Shown here: positions 48,877 to 57,483 of the stretch, piece by piece
How the letters are laid out: the number at the start of each line of letters is the position of its first letter
Position numbering within the stretch: the stretch's first letter is position 1
Assembly (NCBI RefSeq): GCF_009646335.1
Contig: NZ_WJBU01000009.1
Location: forward strand, 234,048 to 298,047
Source: Caenimonas koreensis DSM 17982
GTDB taxonomy: Bacteria; Pseudomonadota; Gammaproteobacteria; Burkholderiales; Burkholderiaceae_C
Direction: 5' to 3'
DNA: 64,000 bases
The notes under the pieces: generated by a model
Seen by the model: only the letters and a program-made list of their open reading frames with translations
Told to the model about the DNA's origin: nothing
Database searches by the model: none
Position numbers and translations under genes: made by a program

Positions 48877-49728
48877 ATGCAGTTGAACCTCACGCCGCCG
48901 ACGCCACTGGAATATTTCAGTGCGCTCGTGCAAAACGATGAGGACATTCCGCTGCTCGAAGCGGCGGCTTGCATCGCGCAGGACGAATACCCCGATCTCG
49001 ATGTCCAGCAGGTGCTTGGCGACGTTGACCAGTTGCTGGCCCGGCTCAAGCGCCGCATTCCTGCCGACGCCGCGCCGCTGCACCGCCTGCGCCTGCTCAA
49101 CCAGTACTTCTTTCGCGACCTGAGCTTTGGCGGCAACATCAATGACTACTGCGACCCCGACAACAGCTACCTGAACGTGGTGCTGCGCACGCGGCGCGGC
49201 ATCCAGATTTCGCTGGCAGTCTTGTGGATGGAACTGGCGCAGGGGCTGGGCCTGCCCGCGCGTGGCGTGTGCTTTCCCGGGCATTTCATGGTGAAGGTGA
49301 ACTTGCCGAAAGGGCAGGTGGTCATTGATCCGTTCACGGGCCAGTCGCTGTCACGCGAGGAGCTGGCCGAGCGGCTTGAGCCCTACACGCGGCGCAGCGG
49401 CCTGGTCGACGAATACGAGGTGCCGCTTGCGCTGTACCTGCAGGCAGCACCGGCGCGCGACATCATTGCGCGCATGCTGCGCAACCTGAAGGAAATCCAT
49501 CGGGCGCAGGAAGACTGGATGCGTCTGATCGCCGTGCAGGATCGTCTGGTGATTCTGTTGCCCGACGCCTGGGGCGAGTACCGTGACCGTGGCCTCGCGC
49601 ACGCCGAGCAGGGGCATTCGTCCATGGCGGTTTATGACCTGGAGACCTACCTGGTCCACGCCCAGGACGCACTCGATATCGACATGATTGCCGAGCGGGT
49701 CGCGCAGCTTCGCAAGATCAGCAACTAA
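48877..49728 (+). CDS. SirB1-like transglutaminase-fold / TPR protein
   Basis: A 283-residue protein of the SirB1 family: a transglutaminase-like N-terminal domain (about 30-180; GIQISLAVLWMELAQGLGLP and VCFPGHFMVKV, with the Cys/His arrangement of the fold) and a C-terminal TPR-like helical part (about 195-280). Function is unknown. The ATG at 48877 follows the murJ stop by 63 bases; the frame to 48832 adds residues without similarity. Confidence 0.82.
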   Translation: MQLNLTPPTPLEYFSALVQNDEDIPLLEAAACIAQDEYPDLDVQQVLGDVDQLLARLKRRIPADAAPLHRLRLLNQYFFRDLSFGGNINDYCDPDNSYLNVVLRTRRGIQISLAVLWMELAQGLGLPARGVCFPGHFMVKVNLPKGQVVIDPFTGQSLSREELAERLEPYTRRSGLVDEYEVPLALYLQAAPARDIIARMLRNLKEIHRAQEDWMRLIAVQDRLVILLPDAWGEYRDRGLAHAEQGHSSMAVYDLETYLVHAQDALDIDMIAERVAQLRKISN

Positions 49729-49760
49729 GCAGAGCGCCCGCTTCAGGGGCTGCAGGTTGC

Positions 49761-50618
49761 TCAGCGCTTGAGAAACTGCGGGATGTCCTTGCCCTTTTCA
49801 GTGGCGTGACTCAGCGTTCGGGTCGGCGCGCGGTATGCGGGTGCAGGGGTGCGCGTTGCGATCACGTTCAGGCGCGAGCCCGGCAGCATCGACTCCTGCG
49901 CAGGCATCAGGCTTTCAGGGCGGGAAGGGCCGATTCGCACATTCGACTTGTAGCCGTCGCCGGGCGCATCGTTGGCGGCCTGTGGCGGCATCAGCACCGG
50001 ACGCATCCAGTCGAGGATGCCCTCCCACTGCGCCAGGTCGGTCGCGGCCTGGCTCGGCGGAAGATCAAAGATCGTGAGACCGCGCTCCAGGCTGCGCACA
50101 TACAACTGCGTCTCGCGCAGGGAGCCGATGAACGGCACGTCGAGGCCCTGCGCCCACAACCGCAGCGTTTCACCAGCGTTCGTCCGGCCATCGATCCGCA
50201 TACCCACCACCGCCAATTTGCAGCGCCCGCTCGCAACGCGGGGCAACGCCTGCAGCTCGGCATGGCAGGCAGCGGCCGACTCGCGGTCAAAGACGGAAGC
50301 GCACACGGGCATGATGATCGCGTCGGCAAACATCACGATGCGCGCGAGTTCGAAGCCGTGGATGCCGCCGGGTGTGTCGAGCACGACATGCGTGATGCCC
50401 GTGGGCACGCGCAGCATGTTCTTCTGGTCCATGGCCCAAGGGGCGATCTGCGGCAGGCGCGCGTCGCGCCGGCGCAGCCAGGTGCGGCTGGACTGCTGGC
50501 GATCGACGTCGCCGAGCATGACGGAGTGACCTTGCAGTGCGCACCAGGCGGCCACGTGGGCTGCAAAGGTGCTTTTGCCGCTTCCGCCTTTGCGGTTGAC
50601 GACTGCGATAACTGGCAT
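49761..50618 (-). CDS. ParA-family ATPase without a ParB partner
   Basis: A 285-residue deviant Walker ATPase. MPVIAVVNRKGGSGKSTFAA contains the signature lysines of ParA/MinD proteins, and GDVDRQQSSRTWL and VVLDTPGGIHG are the A' and B motifs. The C-terminal 75 residues are Pro/Arg-rich and probably disordered. There is no parB, parS-like repeat or minC/E nearby, so it is likely an orphan that positions something other than the chromosome, or regulates a small set of targets. It is divergent from the PurM-like gene. Confidence 0.85.
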   Translation of the reverse strand: MPVIAVVNRKGGSGKSTFAAHVAAWCALQGHSVMLGDVDRQQSSRTWLRRRDARLPQIAPWAMDQKNMLRVPTGITHVVLDTPGGIHGFELARIVMFADAIIMPVCASVFDRESAAACHAELQALPRVASGRCKLAVVGMRIDGRTNAGETLRLWAQGLDVPFIGSLRETQLYVRSLERGLTIFDLPPSQAATDLAQWEGILDWMRPVLMPPQAANDAPGDGYKSNVRIGPSRPESLMPAQESMLPGSRLNVIATRTPAPAYRAPTRTLSHATEKGKDIPQFLKR

Positions 50619-50764
50619 GAAAAACCTCTTCTCGCGCTCCTCGGGGGAGATGAAGTTTGCGCCAATCTGTTACAGACGTCCAGCTTGGCAAGCTGGATGC
50701 GGCCCGGATGCTAGAGGTTTTGTAGCGAAGCAACACTGACGCGGCGTGCAGCGATAATTTGGGC

Positions 50765-51889
50765 ATGAATTCGACGCCTCAGAACCCGCCCGCGCCACTC
50801 ACCTACGAGCAAGCCGGCGTCAACTACGACCTGATCGATCCGCTGAAAGTCGCCGCCCAGCGCGCGGCCGCTGCCACCGCCGTCCACCTGGCTGCACACG
50901 GCTTTTCCGAGGTCAAGGCGTCGCGCGGCGAGTCGGCCTATGTGGTGGATGTGGGCCCGTTTTATCTCGCCTCTATCGTCGAATGCCTTGGCTCCAAGAC
51001 ACTGGTCGCCGACGACATGCACAAGCTCACCGGCAAGAGCTACTACGACACGATTGCGCAGGACACGATCGCAATGGCGATCAACGACCTGATCACGGTG
51101 GGCGCCACGCCCCTTGTCGTGCAGGCGTACTGGGCAGCGGGCGGCTCCGACTGGTTTGGTGATGCGCAGCGCTCGCAGGCCCTCGTCGCCGGCTGGAAGC
51201 GCGCCTGCGATGTATGCGGCGTTGCATGGGGTGGCGGCGAAACGCCGGCGCTGGCGGGCATCGTCGAAGGCGGGCGCATTGACCTGGCGGCATCGTGCAC
51301 GGGCCTGATCAACCCGAAGGAGCGGTTGTCGGTCGGCGACAAGCTCGCCCCCGGCGACGCCATCGTGCTGCTCGCCTCCAGTGGCATTCATGCCAACGGC
51401 CTGAGCCTGGCGCGCAAGCTGGCCGAGCGGCTGCCGCAGGGCTACCTCACGCCGATGTCTGACGGCACCACCTACGGCGAGGCACTGCTCGCACCCACAA
51501 CACTCTATTCACCCGTCACTGAAGGCCTGTTCAAGGCGGGCGTCATGCCGCACTACTGCGCCAACATCACGGGCCATGGCTGGCGCAAGCTGCTGCGCCA
51601 TCCGTCGTCCCTCGGCTATCGCATCCACACGGTGCCGAAGGTGCCGCCGGTGCTGCAGTTCATCCAGGCGCAGGCGCACCACGACGACCGCGAGGCTTAC
51701 AGCACGCTCAACATGGGCGCAGGCTTTGCCATCTTTGTTGACGCGAAAGACGCGCAACGCACGGTGGATGTGGCAAAGGCGCAAGGCATCGACGCGATCA
51801 TCGCGGGAGTGGTGGAGGCGGGCGCCAAGCAGCTTGTGATCGAGCCGCTCGGTGTCACGTTCGGCGACGACGCGCTCAACCTGCGCTGA
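50765..51889 (+). CDS. purM: PurM-like AIR synthase family protein (divergent)
   Basis: The 374-residue protein has the PurM fold order: LTYEQAGVNYDLIDPL, AINDLITVGATPL, GGGETPALAGI, SSGIHANGLSLARKL and NMGAGFAIF. Canonical PurM makes aminoimidazole ribonucleotide in purine synthesis. However, the canonical GTDGVGTK loop and preceding GGFG segment are absent; the region reads VDVGPFYLASIVECLGSKTL. The purM symbol rests on position: the purM-permease-hda order is what I remember for this group. It may be a functional divergent PurM or a related enzyme with a separate purM elsewhere. The start is the ATG at 50765. Confidence 0.6.
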   Translation: MNSTPQNPPAPLTYEQAGVNYDLIDPLKVAAQRAAAATAVHLAAHGFSEVKASRGESAYVVDVGPFYLASIVECLGSKTLVADDMHKLTGKSYYDTIAQDTIAMAINDLITVGATPLVVQAYWAAGGSDWFGDAQRSQALVAGWKRACDVCGVAWGGGETPALAGIVEGGRIDLAASCTGLINPKERLSVGDKLAPGDAIVLLASSGIHANGLSLARKLAERLPQGYLTPMSDGTTYGEALLAPTTLYSPVTEGLFKAGVMPHYCANITGHGWRKLLRHPSSLGYRIHTVPKVPPVLQFIQAQAHHDDREAYSTLNMGAGFAIFVDAKDAQRTVDVAKAQGIDAIIAGVVEAGAKQLVIEPLGVTFGDDALNLR

Positions 51890-51913
51890 CACACCGCCTG
51901 GCGCGCCCACCGC

Positions 51914-52987
51914 ATGCAATTCACGCCGACACAGAAACGCGCCGCCGCGTGGGTGCTGATCGCCGTCCTGGCGGTGCTCGCGCTGCGGCAACTCGGGCCG
52001 GTGCTCACCCCCTTTGTCGTGGCGGCCGTGCTGGCTTATGCGCTGACGCCGCTGGTCGATCGCCTGGACAACCTGTTCAACGGCAAGGTGCCCCGGCTGC
52101 TGGCCGTCGTGATCGTCGAGCTGTTGTTCATCCTGACACTGATTTGCCTGGTGCTGCTGGTGGTGCCCATCCTGTCCAAAGAAATTCCGATGATGCGCGA
52201 GCAGCTGCCGACGGTGTTCGACACGCTGCACAACACCATCTCGCCGTGGTTCCATCAGATGGGCATCACGGTCTCGCTCGACCTGGGCACGCTCAAGGAG
52301 CAGCTCTTCAAATACCTGAACGCGAATTACGAAGACGCGTTCACCAGGGCGCTCTCATCGCTCAAGCTCGGCGGCAGCGTCGCGCTCACGGTGATCGGCA
52401 ATGTGGTGCTCGTGCCGGTGGCGCTGTTCTACCTGCTTCTCGACTGGAAGCGATTCATCGCGCGCCTGCTGGAGCTTGTGCCCCCCGCAGCGCGCGCCGG
52501 CTTCGACTCGTTCACCTCGGAAGCCGACCAGGTGCTGGGGCAATACCTGCGCGGCCAGTTGCTGGTGATGTTGTCGATGGCAGTGTTCTACAGCGTCGGC
52601 CTCGCCCTGTTCGGACTTGATCTTGCCCTGCCGATCGGCGTGTTCACCGGCCTGGCGATGTTCGTGCCGTATGTCGGCTTTGGCATTGGCCTCATTCTGG
52701 CCGTGATCGCAGGGCTGCTGCAGTTTGCGTCGGTGAAGGCATTCGTGATGGTCGCTGCCGTGTATGGCACGGGGCAGGTGGTGGAGGGCTTCTATCTCAC
52801 GCCGCGGCTGGTGGGCGAGCGCATCGGCCTGCATCCGCTGGCGGTGATCTTCGCGCTGCTCGCATTCGGGCAGGTTTTCGGCTTTGTAGGCGTGCTGATT
52901 GCGCTGCCTGCGAGTGCTGTGTTGCTGGTGGCCATGCGCCGCCTGCGCGCGAGCTACATGGCCAGCAAACTCTACCGCCTCGAATGA
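51914..52987 (+). CDS. AI-2E family membrane transporter
   Basis: A 357-residue protein of the AI-2E (PerM/TqsA) family with about seven to eight membrane helices and a soluble segment near 65-135. LGQYLRGQLLVMLSMAVFYS and VEGFYLTPRLVGERIGLHPL are family motifs. Members export or exchange small molecules, including autoinducer-2 and Na+/H+, but the substrate here is unknown. It overlaps hda by 4 bases (ATGA). Confidence 0.88.
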   Translation: MQFTPTQKRAAAWVLIAVLAVLALRQLGPVLTPFVVAAVLAYALTPLVDRLDNLFNGKVPRLLAVVIVELLFILTLICLVLLVVPILSKEIPMMREQLPTVFDTLHNTISPWFHQMGITVSLDLGTLKEQLFKYLNANYEDAFTRALSSLKLGGSVALTVIGNVVLVPVALFYLLLDWKRFIARLLELVPPAARAGFDSFTSEADQVLGQYLRGQLLVMLSMAVFYSVGLALFGLDLALPIGVFTGLAMFVPYVGFGIGLILAVIAGLLQFASVKAFVMVAAVYGTGQVVEGFYLTPRLVGERIGLHPLAVIFALLAFGQVFGFVGVLIALPASAVLLVAMRRLRASYMASKLYRLE

Positions 52988-53658
52988 AGCAGATCGCCCT
53001 CGATATCGGCATGGCACGCGCGCCAACGCTCGATTCATATCTTGCAGGGCCGAACGAAGCGGTGCTCAAGCACCTGCAGCTGTGGGTCGGCAGCCCGACG
53101 CGCTCGCCCGTGCCCACCTACGTGTGGGGCGACAGCGGCGCGGGCAAAACGCACTTGCTGCAGGCCGTTGCCGAATCCCTGCGCCAGCAGGGCGCAAGCG
53201 CCGGCTGGCTCGACCCGTCGATGCACGAGCCTGCCGAGTTTGACGAGCGCTGGGCCGTGGTGTTGATGGACGACGTGCATCTCTACACCGCCGTGCAGCA
53301 GCACGCAGCGTTCAACTGGTTCGTGAATGCGCAGACGTTGCAGCGTGGCGTGGTCGCAGCAGGCGCCTTCCCGCCGGCTGACCTGAAGCTGCGTGAAGAC
53401 CTTCGCACGCGGCTGGGCTGGGGCCACGTGTTCGAGCTGCATGTGCTCAGCGAGCCCGAGCGGCGCGCTGTGTTGCGGCAGGCCGCCGACGCGCGCGGCG
53501 TCTTCCTCAGCGACGAGGTGATGGACTTCATGCTGACGCGCTTCTCGCGCGACCTGGGCAGCCTGATGCAGCTGCTCGAAGAGCTCGACGGCTATGCGCT
53601 GCAGACCAAGCGCGCGATCACGATTCCGCTGATCAGGTCGATGCTCGAGAACGAGTGA
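52984..53658 (+). CDS. hda: DnaA regulatory inactivator Hda
   Basis: Hda binds the DNA clamp and triggers ATP hydrolysis by DnaA to prevent re-initiation. The 224-residue AAA+ protein has Walker A VWGDSGAGKTHLLQAV, Walker B VVLMDDVHLY, and the DnaA-like LRTRLGWGHVFEL arginine region. The N-terminal KQIALDIG is the clamp-binding motif region. The gene is translationally coupled to the AI-2E gene. Confidence 0.93.
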   Translation: MKQIALDIGMARAPTLDSYLAGPNEAVLKHLQLWVGSPTRSPVPTYVWGDSGAGKTHLLQAVAESLRQQGASAGWLDPSMHEPAEFDERWAVVLMDDVHLYTAVQQHAAFNWFVNAQTLQRGVVAAGAFPPADLKLREDLRTRLGWGHVFELHVLSEPERRAVLRQAADARGVFLSDEVMDFMLTRFSRDLGSLMQLLEELDGYALQTKRAITIPLIRSMLENE

Positions 53659-53773
53659 GCGAAAAGTTCGCATGGGCCCCTGGAGGATCTCCTCCAATTT
53701 GAGGATGGGATAGCCCTATTGCGCGGCCCGGATTGCACGACACTATGCAGCTTGCGGTCCAAAGGTGCAGAGC

Positions 53774-54325
53774 ATGGCGTTGACGTCCCGGCATTCGACG
53801 GTGTTGCAGCAGATTCCCCAGGCAGAGCCCAGCCTGGAGGAGCTTGCCGCCATTGCGCGGCAGGCCGCGCACTACGTCGGTGGTGGCCAGTACGAAGAAG
53901 CACTGGCGTGCTATCAACAAGCCCTTCTCATGGACGACACACGGCCCGAGCTGTGGTTCAACTACGCGAACTTGCAGCGGGCCATGGGCATGTCGATGGA
54001 TGCCGTCGAGAGCTTCGAGTTCGCACTGCGCATCCAGCCAAGCCTCTACGCAGCCCGCTATAGCCTGGCCAAGCTCCTTTTCGAGATGGGCCAGCCGCTG
54101 GCAGCCAAGGCGCACTACGAAGAGATCGTTCGCGCGAGCCCTGGCTTCATGCCCGCATGGCGCAACCTCGCACAGCTGCTGTTTGCCCTGGGCGACGTCA
54201 AGCGTGCACAGGACTGCATGCGACAGGCGATTTCGCGCGCGCCCAATGACGCCGATCTGGCGCGCATGCTGGCCGAAATGAGCCGCGAAAACGGCGAGCC
54301 GGGCGGCCCTGCCGCACAAATCTAG
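53774..54325 (+). CDS. Tetratricopeptide repeat protein
   Basis: A 183-residue protein with about four TPR units (GGQYEEALACYQQALLMDDT, MGMSMDAVESFEFALRI, MGQPLAAKAHYEEIV, LGDVKRAQDCMRQAIS). No signal peptide or catalytic domain is visible, so it is probably a cytoplasmic adaptor. The ATG at 53774 is preferred over a GTG at 53765. It lies 10 bases before the HAD gene and is likely co-transcribed with HAD-pcnB-folK. Confidence 0.78.
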   Translation: MALTSRHSTVLQQIPQAEPSLEELAAIARQAAHYVGGGQYEEALACYQQALLMDDTRPELWFNYANLQRAMGMSMDAVESFEFALRIQPSLYAARYSLAKLLFEMGQPLAAKAHYEEIVRASPGFMPAWRNLAQLLFALGDVKRAQDCMRQAISRAPNDADLARMLAEMSRENGEPGGPAAQI

Positions 54326-54335
54326 AATCGGGGGC

Positions 54336-55022
54336 ATGGGCCTTCGCAAGACCAGCGTTACTTTTTTCGATCTCGACCACACCCTGCTGCCCATCGACTC
54401 CGACTATTCCTGGGGCGTGTTCACCCAGGACATCGGCTGGACCGACCCCGTTGCGTTCAAGCGCCGCAACGACGAGTTCTTCGAGCACTACAAGGCGGGC
54501 ACCCTCGACATCCACGACTACGTGCGTTTCGCCACGCAGGCCGTGCGCCTGCGCGGCCCGCACGAAGCGGCGAAGGCGCACGAGCGATTCATGCACGACG
54601 TGATTGCCTCGGCGATCCGCGCTGAGGCGACACAGCTCGTTCGTGCCCATCAGCAGGCAGGCGACATCGTCGTGATCGTCACGGCCACCAATGAATTTGT
54701 CACCGCACCCATCGCAAAGGCGCTGGGTGTGGATGAGTTGATCGCCGTGCAGCTCGAACGCGACGCGAGCGGCTGGATCACCGGCGAAATCCGTGGTGTT
54801 CCGTCCGCGCGGGAGGGCAAGGTCGCTCGTGTGGCCCAATGGCTGGAAGCGCGTGGCTGGGACTGGGGCGCGGTCGAGTCCACGTTTTATTCCGATTCGA
54901 TCAACGACCTGGCGCTGCTGGAGCATGTGAACACTCCCGTCGCCACCAATCCTGATGAGCGCCTGCGCGCCCTCGCCACCGAACGCGGCTGGCGCATACT
55001 CGACCTCTTCGAAAAAACATGA
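54336..55022 (+). CDS. HAD-superfamily (subfamily IB) hydrolase
   Basis: A 228-residue SerB-like phosphatase. The nucleophile motif FFDLDHTLLP, motif II VIVTATNEF and motif III/IV FYSDSINDLALLE are all intact, so it should be active. The usual substrates of this subgroup are phosphomonoesters such as phosphoserine or histidinol phosphate; which one cannot be told. It overlaps pcnB by 4 bases (ATGA), a conserved pairing in Burkholderiales. Confidence 0.88.
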   Translation: MGLRKTSVTFFDLDHTLLPIDSDYSWGVFTQDIGWTDPVAFKRRNDEFFEHYKAGTLDIHDYVRFATQAVRLRGPHEAAKAHERFMHDVIASAIRAEATQLVRAHQQAGDIVVIVTATNEFVTAPIAKALGVDELIAVQLERDASGWITGEIRGVPSAREGKVARVAQWLEARGWDWGAVESTFYSDSINDLALLEHVNTPVATNPDERLRALATERGWRILDLFEKT

Positions 55023-56638
55023 TCAAGAAATTCATCGACAAGCTGCTCGGCAAATCTGCTTCGGGCAAGGGCGGCCGGCCGGACTTCGGCAAGCGGCAGG
55101 AAGTCGGCCCGCAGGAACACGGCATTGACCCCAAGCTCGTGGACGAGCGCGCGCTCAACGTTGTTCACACGCTTAAGGAAGCGGGCTTTGAAGCCTACGT
55201 TGTCGGCGGTGCCGTGCGCGACCTGCTCGTCGGCTTGCGCCCCAAGGACTTCGACGTTGCGACCAATGCCACGCCCGAGCAGGTCAAGGGCCTGTTCCGC
55301 CGCGCTTTCATCATTGGGCGGCGCTTTCGCATCGTTCACGTGGTGTATGGCCGTGGTCGCGAGCACGAAGTGATCGAAGTCTCGACCTTCCGCGCTTACA
55401 TGGACAACGCTGCCGCCGAGCAAGTGGCCGGCAACGAGAAGACAAGCAAGAGCGAACTCGCAGGCATGAAGCACGCCGTCGATTCGAGCGGCCGTGTGCT
55501 GCGCGACAACGTGTGGGGCCCGCAGGACGAAGATGCAACGCGGCGTGACTTCACGATCAACGCGATGTACTACGACCCCGAAACGCAGACGGTGGTCGAC
55601 TATCACATCGGCATCAAGGACGCGAAAAAGCGTGTGATCCGCATGATCGGCGATCCGCTCACGCGTTACCGCGAAGACCCGGTGCGCATCATTCGCGCCG
55701 TTCGTTTCGCGGCCAAGCTCAGCCCGCTGGGCTTCAAGATCGAGGCCAAGACCGCAGCGCCCCTGGTGCAGTCGCAGGCGCTGCTGGCCGACGTGCCGCA
55801 AAGCCGCCTGTTCGACGAAATGCTCAAGCTGCTGCAAACGGGCCACGCGCTCGCCACGATTGAGCAACTCAAGGCACTGGGCATGTCGCGCGGCATCTAT
55901 CCGTTGCTCGATGTCGTGGTCGAGCGCGCAGACCAGCCATTCGTCAAAGCTGCGCTGCAGGACACAGACAGGCGCGTTGGCGAAAGCAAACCCGTCGCGC
56001 CGAGCTTCCTGCTCGCATGCGTGTTGTGGGCCGATGTGCGCGATGGCTGGGCTGCGCGCCTGGCCGATAAACAGCATCCTTTCCCTGCGCTGCAAGACGC
56101 TATTGACGACGTGTTCAACGCACGCATCGGCGATGTGTCCGGCCGCGGCAAACTCGCAGCCGACATGCGCGAGATATGGATGATGCAGCCGCGCTTTGAC
56201 AAGCGCACGGGCAGCACCCCGTTCAGCCTGGTCGAGCAGCCGCGGTTTCGCGCGGCGTTCGACTTCATGCGGCTGCGCGCCGACGTGGGCGAGGTGGATG
56301 TGCTGCTGGCCGACTGGTGGCAGGAATTCAGCCAGGCGAGCGATGCCGTGCGTGAAGACCTCGTAGCGCAGATGCGCGACGAGCAGCACAAGGGCGTTCG
56401 CCGCGTTCGCTCAGCGCCCAAGCCGGCGCAGCGTGACGCGAGTCGCGATCAGCCGCGCGATGAAGCGCCCTCGCGAGCTGCACCAGCCCACGAGGGCGAC
56501 GCACCCGCTGGCGATACCAGCACAGGTGACGCACCGAAGAAGCGCCGGCGCCGCAGGCGCAAGCCGGGCGGCGGTGCAGGTGGTGAATCCGGTGGTGGTT
56601 CGGGCGGTGAATCTTCGCCAGCCGCGTCACGCGACTGA
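55019..56638 (+). CDS. pcnB: Poly(A) polymerase I
   Basis: It adds 3' poly(A) tails that promote RNA decay. The nucleotidyltransferase core is shown by YVVGGAVRDLLVGLRPKDFD (catalytic Asp pair) and RRDFTINAMYYDP, with the RNA-binding region at about 200-430. The N-terminal RALNVVHTLKEAGFEA and extended signature separate it from CCA-adding enzyme. The C-terminal 80 residues are basic and Gly-rich (KKRRRRRRKPGGG), as in other betaproteobacterial PcnB. Length 539. Confidence 0.93.
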   Translation: MIKKFIDKLLGKSASGKGGRPDFGKRQEVGPQEHGIDPKLVDERALNVVHTLKEAGFEAYVVGGAVRDLLVGLRPKDFDVATNATPEQVKGLFRRAFIIGRRFRIVHVVYGRGREHEVIEVSTFRAYMDNAAAEQVAGNEKTSKSELAGMKHAVDSSGRVLRDNVWGPQDEDATRRDFTINAMYYDPETQTVVDYHIGIKDAKKRVIRMIGDPLTRYREDPVRIIRAVRFAAKLSPLGFKIEAKTAAPLVQSQALLADVPQSRLFDEMLKLLQTGHALATIEQLKALGMSRGIYPLLDVVVERADQPFVKAALQDTDRRVGESKPVAPSFLLACVLWADVRDGWAARLADKQHPFPALQDAIDDVFNARIGDVSGRGKLAADMREIWMMQPRFDKRTGSTPFSLVEQPRFRAAFDFMRLRADVGEVDVLLADWWQEFSQASDAVREDLVAQMRDEQHKGVRRVRSAPKPAQRDASRDQPRDEAPSRAAPAHEGDAPAGDTSTGDAPKKRRRRRRKPGGGAGGESGGGSGGESSPAASRD

Positions 56639-56652
56639 CCACAAGCTGGGCG

Positions 56653-57138
56653 ATGCGCGCAGAGGTCATCGCGTACGTGGCGTTGGGCGCCAACCTCGGT
56701 GACGCAGCGCAAGCCGTGCGTGACGCCATGAACGCCATCGACGCCATTGCGTCGACGCGCGTCGTGAAGCGGTCATCGCTCTATCGCACCGCGCCTGTCG
56801 AATCGAGCGGGCCTGACTACATCAACGCTGTGGTGGAAGTGCGCACGCAATTGAGCGCGCCTGAACTGCTCGTGCAACTGCAACATATCGAGGCCGAGGC
56901 TGGCCGCCAGCGGCCTTATCGCAACGCGCCACGCACGCTCGATCTGGACTTGCTGCGCTTTGGCGATGCCACGATGTGGAGCGAACGGCTGCAACTGCCG
57001 CACCCGCGCATGAACGACCGCGCTTTCGTGCTCGTGCCCCTGGCGGAGCTGGCGCCGCACCTGGTGTCGCCGCAGCAGCTGCAGCGCGTCGCGGGCCAGC
57101 CGATTGCGCGCTTACCTCCCACGTCATTGCCTGCATGA
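56653..57138 (+). CDS. folK: 6-hydroxymethyl-7,8-dihydropterin pyrophosphokinase
   Basis: It transfers pyrophosphate from ATP to hydroxymethyldihydropterin in folate synthesis. AYVALGANLGDAAQAV, SSLYRTAPVESSGPDYINAV and the ATP/Mg-binding RTLDLDLLRFGD and LPHPRMNDRAFVLVPLAEL are clear. Length 161, starting 14 bases after pcnB. Confidence 0.96.
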   Translation: MRAEVIAYVALGANLGDAAQAVRDAMNAIDAIASTRVVKRSSLYRTAPVESSGPDYINAVVEVRTQLSAPELLVQLQHIEAEAGRQRPYRNAPRTLDLDLLRFGDATMWSERLQLPHPRMNDRAFVLVPLAELAPHLVSPQQLQRVAGQPIARLPPTSLPA

Positions 57139-57163
57139 CGCCTGCGCGAGACGATGGACCTAA

Positions 57164-57439
<276 letters not shown>

Positions 57440-57483
57440 AGCAGCCTGGGTGTCGTGGCTGCGGCGCACGAGCTGGCACGCAG

